This document shows positions 25,606-38,396 of a stretch of DNA of 64,000 nucleotides, piece by piece (position 1 is the first letter of the stretch; the number at the start of each line of letters is the position of its first letter). The notes under the pieces are model-generated. The model did not search any database and was not told the DNA's origin. It saw nothing but the letters and a program-made list of their open reading frames with translations. Source of the stretch: Sinonovacula constricta (Eukaryota; Mollusca; Bivalvia; Cardiida; Solecurtidae). A program made the translations under genes and the position numbers. The DNA is taken from assembly GCA_007844125.1 (NCBI GenBank), contig CM017572.1, positions 41,548,077 to 41,612,076 on the forward strand. The letters are read 5' to 3'.

Positions 25606-28600
25606 AGTCCATGTCTGGTTAAATTTAGGTCATGTCTGGTTACCTCAATGCCATGTCTAGTTACCTCAAGGCCATGTCTGGTTACCTTTAGGCCATGTCT
25701 GGTTACCTAAATGCCATGTCTGGTTACCTCAAGTCAACGTCTGGTTACCTCAAGGTCATGTCTGGTTACCTCAAGGTCACATTTGCTTACCTCAAGGTCA
25801 TGTCTGGTTACCTCAAGGCCATGTCTGGTTACGTCAAGGCTATGTCTCGTTACCTCAAGTCCACGTCTAGTTACCTCAAGGTCATGTCTGGTTACCTCAA
25901 GTCCAGGTTTGGTTACATCAAGGCAATGTCTGGTTACCTCAAGTTAATCTCTTGTTACCTCAAATGTCTGGTTACCTCAAGGTCATATCTGGTTACCTCA
26001 AGTCCACGTCTGTTTACCTCAAGGCAATGTCTGGTTACATCAAGGTAATGTCTGGTTACCTCAGATGTCTGGTTAGCTCAAGGTCATGTCTGGTTACCTC
26101 AACTCAACGTCTGGTTACCTCAAGGTCATGTCTGGTAACTTCAAGGCCATGTCTGGTTACCTTAAGGCCATAACTGCTTACCTCACTGCATAGTCTGGTT
26201 ACCGCAAAGCCATAACTTTTTACCTCAAGGCCATGTTTGGTTATCTCAATGTTATGCCTGGTTACCTCAGTGCCTAGTCTGCTTACCTCAAGGCCATGTC
26301 TGGTTACCTTAAGACCATGTCTAATTACCTCAAGGTCATGTCTGGTTACCTCAAGTCCACGTCTGGTTACCTCAATGCAATGTCTGGTTACATCAAGGTA
26401 ATGTCTGGTCACCTCAAATGTCTGGTTACCTCAAGGCCATGTCTGGTTACTTCAAGGCCATGTCTGGTTACATCAAGGCCATGCCTGGTTACCACAAGGC
26501 CATGTCTGGTTACATCAATGGAATGGCTGGTTACCTTAAGGCTATGTCAGGTTTCAACAATGCCATGCCTGCTTACATCAAGGCCATGTATGGTTACATC
26601 AAGGCAATGTCTGGTTACCTTAAGGCCATGTCTGGTTACCACAATGCCATGTCTGGTTACCTCAATGTCATGTCTGGTTATCTCAATGCCATGCTGGTTT
26701 ACCCACGGTCATGTCTGGTTTCCTCAATGCCATGTCTTTTTACTTCAATGCATGACTGGTTACCTTTTGGCCATGTCTGGTTATCTCATTGTAAGGTCTG
26801 GTTATCTCAAGGCCATGTCTAGTTATCTTCAGGCCATGTCTGGTTACCACAATGCCATGTCTGGTTACCACAAGGTCATGGCTGGTTACATCAGGGCAAT
26901 GTCTGGTTACCTTAAGGCCATGTCTGGTTACATCAAGGCCATGCCTGGTTACCACAAGGCCATGTCTGGTTACATCAATGGAATGGCTGGTTACCTTAAG
27001 GCTATGTCAGGTTTCAACAATGCCATGCCTGCTTACATCAAGGCCATGTATGGTTACCTCAAGGCCATAACTGGTTACCTCAAGGCCATGGCTGGCAAAC
27101 CTTAAGGCAATGACTTGTTACCTTGTCTGGTTACCTTAAGGCCATTTTAGGTTACCACAAGATCAAGTCTGGTTAACTCAAGGCCATGCCTGGTTACCAC
27201 AAGGCCATGTCTGGTTACATCAATGGAATGGCTGGTTACCTTAAGGCTATGTCAGGTTTCAACAATGCCATGCCTGCTTACATCAAGGCCATGTATGGTT
27301 ACATCAAGGCAATGTCTGGTTACCTTAAGGCCATGTCTGGTTACCACAATGCCATGTCTGGTTACCTCAATGTCATGTCTGGTTATCTCAATGCCATGCT
27401 GGTTTACCCACGGTCATGTCTGGTTTCCTCAATGCCATGTCTTTTTACTTCAATGCATGACTGGTTACCTTTTGGCCATGTCTGGTTATCTCATTGTAAG
27501 GTCTGGTTATCTCAAGGCCATGTCTAGTTATCTTCAGGCCATGTCTGGTTACCACAATGCCATGTCTGGTTACCACAAGGTCATGGCTGGTTACATCAGG
27601 GCAATGTCTGGTTACCTTAAGGCCATGTCTGGTTACCTCAATGCCATGTCTGGTTACCTCAATGCCATGCTGGTTTACCCACGGTCATGTCTGGTTTCCT
27701 CAATGCCATGTCTGTATACTTCAATGCATGACTGGTTACCTTTTGGCCATGTCTGGTTATCTCATTGTAAGGTCAGGTTACCACAATGCCATGTCTGGTT
27801 ACCACAAGGTCATGGCTGGTTACATCAGGGCAATGTCTGGTTACCTTAAGGCAATGGCTGGTTACATCAGTGCCATGTCTGCTTACCACAATGCCATGGC
27901 TGGTTGCATCAGTGCCATGCCTGGTTACATCAAAGCCATGTCTGGTTACCTTCAGGCCATGTTTGGTTGCATGTTTGGTTACCAAAATGCCATGGCTGGT
28001 TACCACAATGCCATGGCTGGTTACATTAAGGCCATGCCTGGTTACATCAAGGCCATGTCTGGTTAACTCAAGGTCTTGTCTGGTTACCTCAAAGTCATGT
28101 CTGGTTACCTCAAGGCCTTTTCTGGTTATCTCAAGGTCAAGTCTGGTTACTTCAAGGCCATGTCTGGTTACCTCAAGGCCTTTTCTTGTTACCTCAATGC
28201 CATGTCTGGTTACCTTTAGGCCATGTCTTGCTACCTCAATGGCATGTCTGATTACCGCAAGGCCATGTCTAGTTACCTCAATGGCATGGCTGATTACCTC
28301 AAGGTAATGTCTGGTTACCTCAATGCTATGTCAGGTTACTACAATGCCAAATGTGGTTAATTCAATACCATTTCTGGTAACCTCAAGGCCATGTCTTGTT
28401 ACCTTTACGCCATGTCTGGTTACCTCAATACCATGTCTGTTTACATCAAGGCCATTTCAGGTTACTCCAAGGTCATGTCTGGTTACCTTAAGGCCATGCC
28501 TGGTTACCTCAAGTCTTTGACTAGTTACCTTCAGGCCATGTCTGGTTAACTCAATGCCATTTCTGGTTACCTGAAGGTAATGTCTGGTTACCTCAAGGCC

Positions 28601-31600
28601 ATGTCTGGTTACCTTCAGGCCATGTTTGCTTACCACAATGCCATGTCTGGTTACCTCAAGGTCATGTCTGGTTACCTTTAGGCCATATCTTGTAACCTAA
28701 ATGAGTAGACTGGTTACTTTAAGGCCATGACATTTTACCCCAAGGCATTGACTTGTTACCTCAAGGCCATGATTTTGTACCTCAAGGCCATGTCTGGTTA
28801 CCTTTAGGCCATGTCTGGTTACCTCAGTGCCTAGTCTGCTTACCTCAAGGCCATGTCTGGCTACCTCAAGGCCATGTCTGGTTACCTTTAGGCCACATCT
28901 GGTTACCTTTAGGCCATGTCTGGTTACCTTTAGGCCATGTATGGTTACCTTTAGGCCATGTCTGCTTACCTCAGTGTCTAGTCTGCTTACCTCAAGGCCA
29001 TGTCTGGTTACCTCAAGGCCATAACTGGTTACCTCAAGGCCATGTCTGGTTACCCCAAGGCCATGGTTGGTTACCTTAAGGCCATGACTTGTTACCTCAA
29101 GGCCATGTCTAGTTACCTCAAGGCCATAACTGGTTACCTCAAGGCCATGTCTGGTTACCCCAAGGCCATGGCTGGCAAACCTTAAGGCAATGACTTGTTA
29201 CCTTGTCTGGTTACCTTAAGGCCATTTTAGGTTACCACAAGATCAAGTCTGGTTAACTCAAGGCCATGCCTGGTTACATCAAGGCCATGCCTGGTTACCA
29301 CAAGGCCATGTCTGGTTACATCAATGGAATGGCTGGTTACCTTAAGGCTATGTCAGGTTTCCACAATGCCATGCCTGGTTACATCAAGGTCATGCCAGGT
29401 TACTTCACGGCCATGTCTGGTTACCTCATGGTCTTGTCTGGTTACCTCAAAGCCATGTCTGGTTACCTCAAGGTCATGTCTGGTTACCTCAAGTCCACGT
29501 CTGGTTACCTCAAGGCAATGTCTGGTTACATCAAGGTAATGTCTGGTCACCTCAAATGTCTGGTTACCTCAAGGCCATGTCTGGTTACTTCAAGGCCATG
29601 TCTGGTTACATCAAGGCCATGCCTGGTTACCACAAGGCCATGTCTGGTTACATCAATGGAATGGCTGGTTACCTTAAGGCTATGTCAGGTTTCCACAATG
29701 CCATGCCTGGTTACCTCAGTGCCTAGTCTGTTTACCTCAAGGCCATGCCTGGTTACCTTCAGGTCATGTCTGGTTACCACAATGCCATGGCTGGTTACAT
29801 CAGTGTCATGCCTGGTTACATCAAAGCCATGTCTGGTTACCTTCAGGCCATGTTTGGTTGCATGTTTGGTTACCACAATGCCATTGCTGGTTACCACAAT
29901 GCCATGGCTGGTTACATTAAGGCCATGTCTGGTTACATCAAGGCCATGTCTGGTTAACTCAAGGTCTTGTCTGGTAACCTCAAAGTCATGTCTGGTTACC
30001 TCAAGGCCTTTTCTGGTTATCTCAAGGTCATGTCTGGTTACTTCAAGGCCTTGTCTGGTTAACCCAAGGTCTTGTCTGGTTACCTTTAGGCCATGTATGG
30101 TTACCTCAGTGCCTAGTCTGCTTACCTGAAGGCCATGTATGTTTACCTCAAGGTCATGTCTGGTTACCTCCAGGCCATGGCTGGTTACCTTAAGGCCATG
30201 ACTTGTTACATCAAGGCAATGTCTAGTTACCTCAAGGCCATAACTGGTTACCTCAAGGCCATGTCTGGTTACCCCAAGGCCACGACGGCAAACCTAAAGG
30301 CCATGACTTGTTACCTTGTCTGGTTACCTTAAGGCCATTTTAGATTAACACAAGATCAAGTCTGGTTAACTCAAGGCAATGTCTGGTTACCTCAATGCCA
30401 TGCCTGGTTACCTTCAGGCCATGTCTGGTTACCACAATGCCATGGCTGGTTACATCAAGGCCATGCCTGGTTACATCAAGGCCATGCCTGGTTACCACAA
30501 GGCCATGTCTGGTTACCTCAAGTCCACCTCTGGTTACCTCTAGGTCATGTCTAGTTACCTCAAGGCCATGTCTGGTTACCTCAAGGTCTTCACTGGTTAC
30601 CTTAATGCCTAGTCTGGTTACCTCAATGCCATGTCTGGTTTACCCAAGGTCATGTCTGGTTACAACAATGCCCTTTCTGGTTACCTGAATGCCTGACTAG
30701 TTACCTTAAGTCCTTGTCTGGTTACCTCAAGGCCATGCCTGGTTACCAAAATGCAATGTCTTTGTACCTTAAGGCCATGTCTGGTTACCTTTAGGCCATG
30801 TCTGGTAACCACAATGGCAGGTCTTGTTACCTCAATGTCATGTCTGGTTACCTCAAATGTCTCGTTACCTCCAGGCCATGTCTGGTTACCTCCAGGCCAT
30901 GGCTGGTTACCTTAAGGCCATAACTTGTTACCTCAATCCATAACTGGTTACCTCAAGGCCATGTCTGGTTACCCCAAGGCCATGACAGGCAACCTTAAGG
31001 CCATGACTTGTTACCTTGTCTTGTTACCTTAAGGCCATTTCAAATTACCCCAAGGTCAAATCTGGTTACCTCAAGGCCATGTCTGGTTACCTCAAGGCCA
31101 TGTCTGGTTACCTTCAGGCCATGTCTGGTAACCACAATGCAATGGCTGGTTACATCAAGGCCATGCCTGGTTACATCAAGGCCATGCCTGGTTACATCAA
31201 GGCCATGCCTGGTTACTTCAAGGCCATGTCTGGTTACCTCAAGGTCTTGTCTGGTTACCTCAAAGCTTTTTCTGGTTACCTCAAGGCCATGTCTGTTTAC
31301 AACAAGGCCATGTCTGGTTACCACAAGGCCATGTCTGGTTACATCAATGGAATGTCTGGTTACCTTAAGGCTATATCAGGTTTCCACAATGCCATGTCTG
31401 GTTACCTCAATGCCATGTCTGGTTAACCGAAGTTAACCTCAAGTCCACATCAAGTTAGCTCAAGGTCATGTCTCATTACCTCAAGTTTATGTCTGGTTAC
31501 CTCAAGGTCATGTCTGGATACCTCAAGTCCACGTCTAGTTACTTCAAGGCAATGTCTGGCTACTTCAAGGCCATGTCTGGTTACATCAAGGCCATGCCTG

Positions 31601-33175
31601 GTTACCACAAGGCCATGTCTGGTTACATCAAAGGAATGGCTGGTTACCTTAAGGCTATGTCAGGTTTCAACAATGCCATGCCCGGTTACATCAAGGCCAT
31701 GCCTGGTTACTTCAAGGCCATGTCTGGTTACCTCAAGGTCTTGTCTGGTTACCTCAAAGCCATGTCTGGTTACCTCAAGGTCATGTCTGGTTACCTCAAG
31801 TCCACGTCTGGTTACCTCAAGGCAATGTCTGGGTACATCAAGGTAATGTCTGGTTACCTCAAATGTCTGGTTACCACAAGGCCATGTCTGGTTACTTCAA
31901 GGCCATGTCTGGTTACATCAAGGCCATGACTGGTTACATCAAGGCCATGTCTGGTTACCTCAGTGCCTAGTCTGCTTACCTCAAGGCCATGTCTGGTTAC
32001 CTCAAGGCCATGTCTGGTTACCTCAGTGCCTAGTCTGCTTACCTCAAGGCCATGTCTGGTTACCTTAAGGCCATGTCTGGTTACCTTAAGGCGATGTCTG
32101 ATTACATCAAGGTCATGTCTGGTTACCTCAAGTCCATGTCTGGTTACCTCAAGGCCTTCACTGGTTACCTTAATGCCTAGTCTGGTTACCTCAAGGCCAT
32201 GTCTGGTTAACCCAAGGTCATGTCTGGTTACAACAATGCCCTTTCTGGTTACCTGAATGCCTGACTAGTTACCTTAAGGCCTTGTCTGGTTACCTCAAGG
32301 CCATGCCTGGTAACCAAAATGCAATGTCTTCTTAACTTAAGGCCATGTCTGGTTACCTTTAGGCCATGTCTGGTAACCACAATGGCAGGTCCTGTTACCT
32401 CAATGTCAAGTCTGGTTACCTCAAATGTCTGGTTACCTCCAGGCCATGTCTGGTTACCTCCAGGCCATGGCTGGTTACCTTAAGGCCATGACTTGTTACC
32501 TCAAGGCCATGTGTGGTTACCCCAAGGCCATGACAGGCAGCCCTAAGGCCAAGACTTGTTACCTTGTCTTGTTACCTTAAGGCCATTTCAAATTACCACA
32601 AGGTCAAATCTGGTTACCTCAAGGCCATGTCTGGTTACCTCAAGGCCATGTCTGGTTACCTTCAGGCCATGTCTGGTAACCACAATGCAATGGCTGGTTA
32701 CATCAAGGCCATGCCTGGTTACATCAAGGCCATGCCTGGTTACTTCAAGGTCATGTCTGGTTACCTCAAAGCTTTTTCTGGTTACCTCAAGGCCATGTAT
32801 GTTTACAACAAGGCCATGTCTGGTTACCACAAGGCCATGTCTGGTTACATCAATGGAATGTCTGGTTACCTTAAGGCTATGTCAGGTTTTCACAATGCCA
32901 TGTCTGGTTACCTCAATGCCATGTCTGGTTAACCGAAGTTAACCTCAAGTCCGCGTCAAGTTAGCTCAAGGTCATGTCTCATTACCTCAAGTTTACGTCT
33001 GGTTACCTCAAGGTCATGTCTGGATACCTCAAGTCCACGTCTAGTTACTTCAAGGCAATGTCTGGCTACCTCAAGGTCATGTCTGGTTACCTCAACTCCA
33101 CATCTGTTTACTTCAAGGTCATGCCTCGTTACCTCAAGGCCATGTCTGGTTACCTCACAGCCATGACTTAGATAT

Positions 33176-33330
33176 AACTTGAAGATTCATCTTTTTCTTT
33201 GTAATTTTCATTGAAAGGTCTTTTAAATGTTAAATAAGGCCAGATATATTGAAAAAATAAATTAGATTAAGGCTATATCCAGTTATATTAAGACAGTTAC
33301 CTTTAAGGCCTTTCCTAGTAATGTTAAGTC
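33176..33330 (+). repeat. Array header module, copy 5
   Basis: Counterpart of the 21586 header in superblock copy 2. It carries 'ttgaaaggtcttttaaatg' and opens the last ~2-kb block of the field. Confidence 0.9.
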
Positions 33331-35255
33331 CATGTCTGGTTACCTCAAGGCCATGTCTGGTTACCTCAAGTCAGCATCTGGTTACCTCAAGGTCATGTCT
33401 GGTTACCTCAAGGTCACATTTGCTTACCTCAAGGTCATGTCTGGTTACCTCAAGGCCATGTCTGGTTACGTCAGGGCTATGTCTCGTTACCTCAAGTCCA
33501 CGTCTAGTTACCTCAAGGTCATGTCTGGTTACCTCAAGTCCACGTCTGTTTACCTCAAGGCAATGTCTGGTTACATCAAGGTAATGTCTGGTTACCTCAG
33601 ATGTCTGGTTACCTCAAGGTCATGTCTGGTTACCTCAACTCAACGTCTGGTTACCTCAAGATCATGTCTGGTTACTTCAAGGCCATGTCTGGTTACCTTA
33701 AGGCCATAACTGCTTACCTCAATGCGTAGTCTGGTTACCGCAAAGCTATAACTTTTTACCTCAAGGCCATGTCTGGTTAACTCAATGCCTTGCCTGGTTA
33801 CCTTAAGACGATATCTGGTTACCTCAATGCAATATCTTGTTACCTCAAGGCCATGTCTGGTTTTCCCAAGGCCATTTTGTGTTACCTCAAATGTCTGGTT
33901 ACATCATGGTCATGTCTGGTTACCTCCAGGCCATGACTGGCAACATTAAGGCCATGACTTCTTACCTCACGGCCATATCTGTTTACCTTAAGGCCGTGAC
34001 TGGTTACCTCAATGCGTACTCTGGTAACCTTAAGGCCATGACTTGTTACCTCAAGGCCTTGACTGGTTACCTCAAGACCATTAATTTTTTACCACAAGGC
34101 CATGTCTGGTTACCTTTATGCCTTGTCTGGTTAACTCAAATGTCTGGTTACCTCAAGGCAATGTCTGGTTACCTCAAGGCTATGACTGGTTACCTCAAGG
34201 CTATGACTTGTTACCTCAAGGCCTTGTCTAGTTACCTTAAGGCCATGACTGGTTACCACAAATGTCTGGTTACCTCAAGGCCATGTCTGATTGTTTCAAG
34301 GCCATGTCTGGTTCCCTGAAAGCCTTGACTCTTTACCTTAAGGCCATGTCTGCTTACCTCAAGGCCATGCCTTGTTACCTAAATGCCTAGTCTGGTTACC
34401 TCAATGCCATGTCTGGTTAACCCAAGGTCATGTCTGGTTACCACAATGCCCTGTCTGGTTATCTCAATGCATGACTGGTTACCTTAAGGCCTTGTCTGGT
34501 TACCTCAAGGCCATGCCTGGTAACCTCAATGCAATGTCTTCTTACCTCAAGGTCATGACTGGTTACCTCAAGGCTTTGACTGGTTACCTAAATACCTAGT
34601 CTGGTTACCTAAATGCCTAGTCTGGTTACCTTGAGGCCATGTCTGGTTACCTCAATGCCTAGTCTGGTTATGTCAAGGCCATGTCTGGTTACCTTAATGC
34701 CATGTCTGGTTGCCTCAAGGTCATGACTGGCTACCTTAAGGCCATGTCTGGTTACCTCAAGCCCATGTCTGGTTACCTCAAGGCCTTCACTGGTTACCTT
34801 AATGCCATGTCTGGTTGTCTCAAGGTCATGACTGGCTACCTTAAGGCCATGTCTGGTTACCTCAAGCCTAGCCTGGTTACCTCAAGGCCATGTCTTGTTA
34901 CCTCAAATGTCTGGTTACCTCAAGGCCATGACTGGTTACCTCAATGCCTAGTCTGGTTGCCTCAATGCCATGTCTGGTTACCTTAAGGCCATGACTGGTT
35001 AACTCAATGCTTAGTCTGGTTACCTCAAGGCCATGACTGGTTTCCTCAATGCCTAGTCTGGTTACCTGAAGGCCATGTCTGGTTACCTTAAGGCCATGAC
35101 TGGTTACCTCAAGGCCTTGGCTGGTTACCTCAAGGCCATGACTTGTTGCCTGAAGGCCTTGACTGGTTACCTAAATGCCTAGTCTTTTTACCTCAAGGCC
35201 ATGTCATTACATTAAAGCCCTGAGTGGTTACCTTAAGGCCATTACTGCTCAAGTC

Positions 35256-36284
35256 TGGTTTTTTTTAATTTCTAGTAACATTAAGGCCTTACATTGATAA
35301 CACTTTAGCTAAGATATTTACTAATTAAATTTAAAGTTATTGTCATGTTTATTTTCACAAAGACATTGATTTGTGAAATTACGGTCATGTTTAGCAAAAG
35401 TCACTATGGAGTGTATCCAAATCTGTGAATTATTTCTGCATATTAGGCCAGCAGCAATTGAAATCAAGACAAAGACAATAATCTTTTCATCATTTTTTTG
35501 CATTTAAATACAGTTCATTTCAAAAACATGAAAAAGGACAAAGAGTACATTGAAATAAATGTCATAAAATTATTAACACAAATACACAGGCAATGTTCTG
35601 TTTTAAACCAAAAACAGCTGCAACAAAATAAATCCTATGTTCAGAAACATAGACAAAATCTTGTTTTGATGTGTATTAACTTACTGTTTATTTGTTCAAT
35701 ATCCATTGACAGTTTCATATTGGAAAAATACATATTTCAAAAACCTTTTCAAACAATGATACAACTTTCAATTCAAAGGCAATTAAACCTCTTTAACAAA
35801 AATGTAAAATTTTGACATGTTAATATTGTAACATATCAGAAGCAGCTATTTAATAAGTTGAACTTTCCTGTTATCCTCAAACAAGGTGTTCGCATGTCGC
35901 AGCATTATACAATTATAGAAATTCTGAGCAGAACTACATTTCAAATATCAATGTTAACTAAAAATGAAAAAACAATGGTAATTAAAAAATACAATTTGAG
36001 TTATCTCCCCATTATACACAACTTAATATCCATCATTCAATGAATTTTCATTTATTAAAGGAGGAGTTGTCTGCACATGAATTTGCTTTAAAAAAAAAAA
36101 AAAAAAAGCAACAACTTCAAATGAACAATAGCATATCAATCATCCATACAACTATAAATAAAATAAATATTCAAAAGAAATTAATAGATAAAGGTATCAA
36201 GTTTTTCTTTACTTTGTTAGATTTTTACAGTCCTATCAACTAGTTTTCATTTATCCATTGACATTTTCACTTGAAGCATTCGTA
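35256..36284. other. AT-rich spacer after the minisatellite
   Basis: Diverged satellite wording ends by about 35300. The open frames of 60-105 codons that follow have no recognisable domain, AT-driven composition and no clear splice context. I do not call them genes. Confidence 0.4.
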
Positions 36285-36350
36285 GTGCTGCCTTAACTGT
36301 GACAACATCCCCTGATTGCCTTCAATGACATGGACCCAGTCACAATAAAC
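36285..36350 (-). mobile_element. Fragment of SINE family 1
   Basis: 'gtagtgctgccttaactgtg' and 'acccagtcac' match the reverse complement of the family 1 body with the middle deleted. The family 2 SINE at 36354 inserted directly next to it. Confidence 0.5.
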
Positions 36351-36353
36351 ACA

Positions 36354-36631
36354 CCCCGGCCGCAATAGCTCAGGTGGTAGAGCATCGGCTTGCGGATCGG
36401 GAGGTTGTGGCTTCGAGCCCCGGCCGGGTCTAACCAAAGACTTTAAAGTTTGAAGTAGTGGCTTCCCTCCTAATGCTCAGGGCTAAGGGGATAGCATTAT
36501 GCCTGACTCGTCGGTGTCAGTATAATGGACCAGCCGGGTTCAGTCCCTGGGCACCTCATAAGTGCCCCTGTGGTATAATGATAGAAATGTCGCTGCGCAG
36601 TATCGGCAAAAATGCTGGCTAATCCTAATCC
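36354..36631 (+). mobile_element. tRNA-derived SINE, family 2, full length
   Basis: A box 'tagctcaggtggtagagc', B box 'cttcgagccccgg', the whole family body and the end 'gctggctaatcctaatcc'. It is flanked by CAATAAACACA at 36343-36353 and again at 36632-36642, an 11-bp direct repeat consistent with a target-site duplication. Confidence 0.92.
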
Positions 36632-37149
36632 CAATAAACACAACAGAAATCTGCCTACATTTTTTAAAGAGACAACACGTAATTGTATTTTGTAGTGGAA
36701 ATTATCACAGGGCCCATATAATGACCAAACAAATAAATAAATGTTAATATTCTGAGAATGTTGTGTTGCTACTAAAATGTTATAACCCTCTAGATCTTCT
36801 CACTGAATTCTTTATAGAAAATGATTAAATTTGTTCCAGGAAATGGCTCAATGGATTTAAATTCATTTTGATTTGCATCATTTTAAAACAGGATTGTGGG
36901 ATGTGGATTCATGAATATCAGTTTTGATGGATTGAAGAACATTTTTATTAAACATGTTAATGAACATCATATTCATAAACACTTAAGTCTGTCGTGATAA
37001 ATTTTGGAACTAAATGAATGTCTCATTCAAACATACTTGTGGGCCATAGGTAGTAAATTTTGATTGCTTAAGGTTCTTATAACTTGTGTAATGTTCATCA
37101 TTTCACTAACTTTGGAAGTGATAGGTGTGCGGTTATCTATACAAAGTTT

Positions 37150-37380
37150 TTATGTTTGAAAAATCGATTTATCAACTTGTTTCCCTTGTACCTGAATAAG
37201 CAAGATATCTGCAAAACATGGTTGCCCATCATTGGGTACACAAATGCCTTCACCATCACACTCATCATCTCTTTTTTTTTTCATAATGTGCCCCTGAATA
37301 GGTCCGGTTTCTTTCTGACAACTCTGCCCGTCATTGGGTACACATTTCCCCTGAATAGGCGTGACCAGCAGGCCTGTCAT
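37150..37380 (-). pseudogene. Possible Cys-rich exon remnant with repeated CVPNDGQ motif
   Basis: A 76-codon open frame holds two copies of G-x-C-V-P-N-D-G-Q-x-C about 36 residues apart, the second preceded by D-E-C-D-G-E-G. The DNA around the motif is itself repeated: 'cctattcagggg' occurs twice, plus 'cttattcaggtac', which would also fit a splice donor CAG|GTAC. The spaced cysteines recall small disulfide-rich extracellular modules, but I cannot name the family. A T-rich tract on the plus strand (37380-37470) means an A-rich stretch lies upstream of the frame, so no good acceptor is seen. It could equally be a chance frame over a short duplication. Confidence 0.3.
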
Positions 37381-38148
37381 TGGGGATTTTTTTTTTGATT
37401 TTTTTCTTCTTTTTTTTTCTTTTTCTTTCTTCTTTTCTTATTTTTTTTTATTTTTCTTTTCTTTTTCATTGTTTTAGGTGATGTGACACAGACAATTTGG
37501 TCCATCTAATCACAATGCATTTGTGTATTTTGCACGACTTTTCTTTCTCTATTTTCATACTTAATTTATTAACATTGTGCAATAATTGTTGCATTGTTTT
37601 ATAATATTTCCTCTGCCTTTTAGATTGAGGGTTTTTGAGTCACCTCTGAATAAAAAATGTACAATTGTGTTCTAAACCGCAAATCTACCACTGTCAAATC
37701 TGTGACAAAAATGTGGCATAAACAAATCTCCCTATTTTATGGCTTTAAAGAATTGCTTTGAGCAATTTTGGTATTGTATATTGCTAATAAGCTCCAACTA
37801 AGACATTTAAATTATCACACAGTCATAGTATCTGGAATGTATTAAAATCTGTTTATTTCATCAGCTGTGATGTACAACAAAACAAACAAATAAAATAAAA
37901 GTTATGCTTAAATAAAAAACAAACAAGACAAAATAGTGCCTTAAAGTATAATATCAACCACTGCATTTAAAAATATTGTGCGGCTCCGGTACATTATATT
38001 TTTGAAGTGTGGTTTTCATTGTAGTTTTAAATTATTGTTCATGAATAAAATCTATGCAGTCACCTAGAAAATATATTAACTTATAACCAAAAGTAACTTT
38101 TTGTATAGTTATTTCAACAAACATGACCACATCAGTCTTTTAAATTAA
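37381..38148. other. T-rich tract and AT-rich spacer
   Basis: Positions 37387-37470 are almost pure T with C interruptions on the plus strand. Beyond this no structure was found before the SINE. Confidence 0.5.
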
Positions 38149-38385
38149 AGGATTTGCCGGCATTTTTGCCGATACTGTGCCTCGACATTTCTATCATTAT
38201 AGCGAAGGGGCACTTATGAGGTGCCCAGGGACTGAACCCAGTAATGCTGTTCCCTTAGCCCCGAGCATTCGGAAACAAGACACTACTACCAACTTTAAAG
38301 TCTTTGTTTTGACCCGGCCGGAGTTTAAACCCACGACTTCCCGATCCACAAGTAGACGCTCTACCATCTGACCTACTGCGGCCGG
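38149..38385 (-). mobile_element. tRNA-derived SINE, family 2
   Basis: Reverse-complement copy. The head with B box (gagtttaaacccac on this strand) and A-box complement (gacgctctaccatctgacctac) lies at the right, the tail at the left. TTTTAAATTAA occurs on both sides (38138-38148 and 38386-38396), an 11-bp target-site duplication. An internal piece between the two body hairpins is shortened relative to 2519 and 36354. Confidence 0.9.
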
Positions 38386-38396
38386 TTTTAAATTAA

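Larger units (their letters stand above)
23510..35090. repeat. Superblock copy 2 (~11.6 kb)
   Basis: Near-identical tandem copy of 12600-23510, with a few substitutions and an added ~700 bp near 26900-27600 produced by a further local duplication. The closeness of the copies indicates a recent event. Alternatively it could be an assembly duplication, which reads spanning 23.5 kb would decide. Confidence 0.9.
9780..35255. repeat. 25-kb field of a 21-bp minisatellite with higher-order structure
   Basis: More than 1,000 copies of a 21-bp unit that starts ATGTCTGGTTACC, continues CTCAAG and closes with GC and a final pyrimidine (positions 10207-10227 show one perfect unit). Most change falls at two sites: the base before CT (TCT, CCT, GCT, ACT) and the triplet after TAC (CTC, ATC, CAC, TTC, CTT). 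Seventeen-base units that lack GGCC (seen as CTCAAATGTCTGG) recur. The edges decay into diverged units (9850-9930 and 35200-35290). In one frame the unit reads MSGYLKA. The other forward frames read CLVTSRP and VWLPQGH, and the reverse strand has one open frame (HGLEVTR). Long ORFs are therefore automatic. Many units carry TAG or TAA (ctttagg, ggttaa), and the substitutions ignore codon position. Confidence 0.97.

Noticed and set aside
9829..35000. Dozens of open frames of 60-744 codons in both strands (MSGYLKA, CLVTSRP, HGLEVTR types)
   Set aside because: They follow from a 21-bp unit without stop codons in four frames. Indels switch frame, stops are scattered, and variation ignores codon position. 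Treated as one repeat.
9780..35255. Centromeric or telomeric identity of the 21-bp field
   Set aside because: No telomere motif is present and nothing in the sequence marks a centromere. Location cannot be told from one window.
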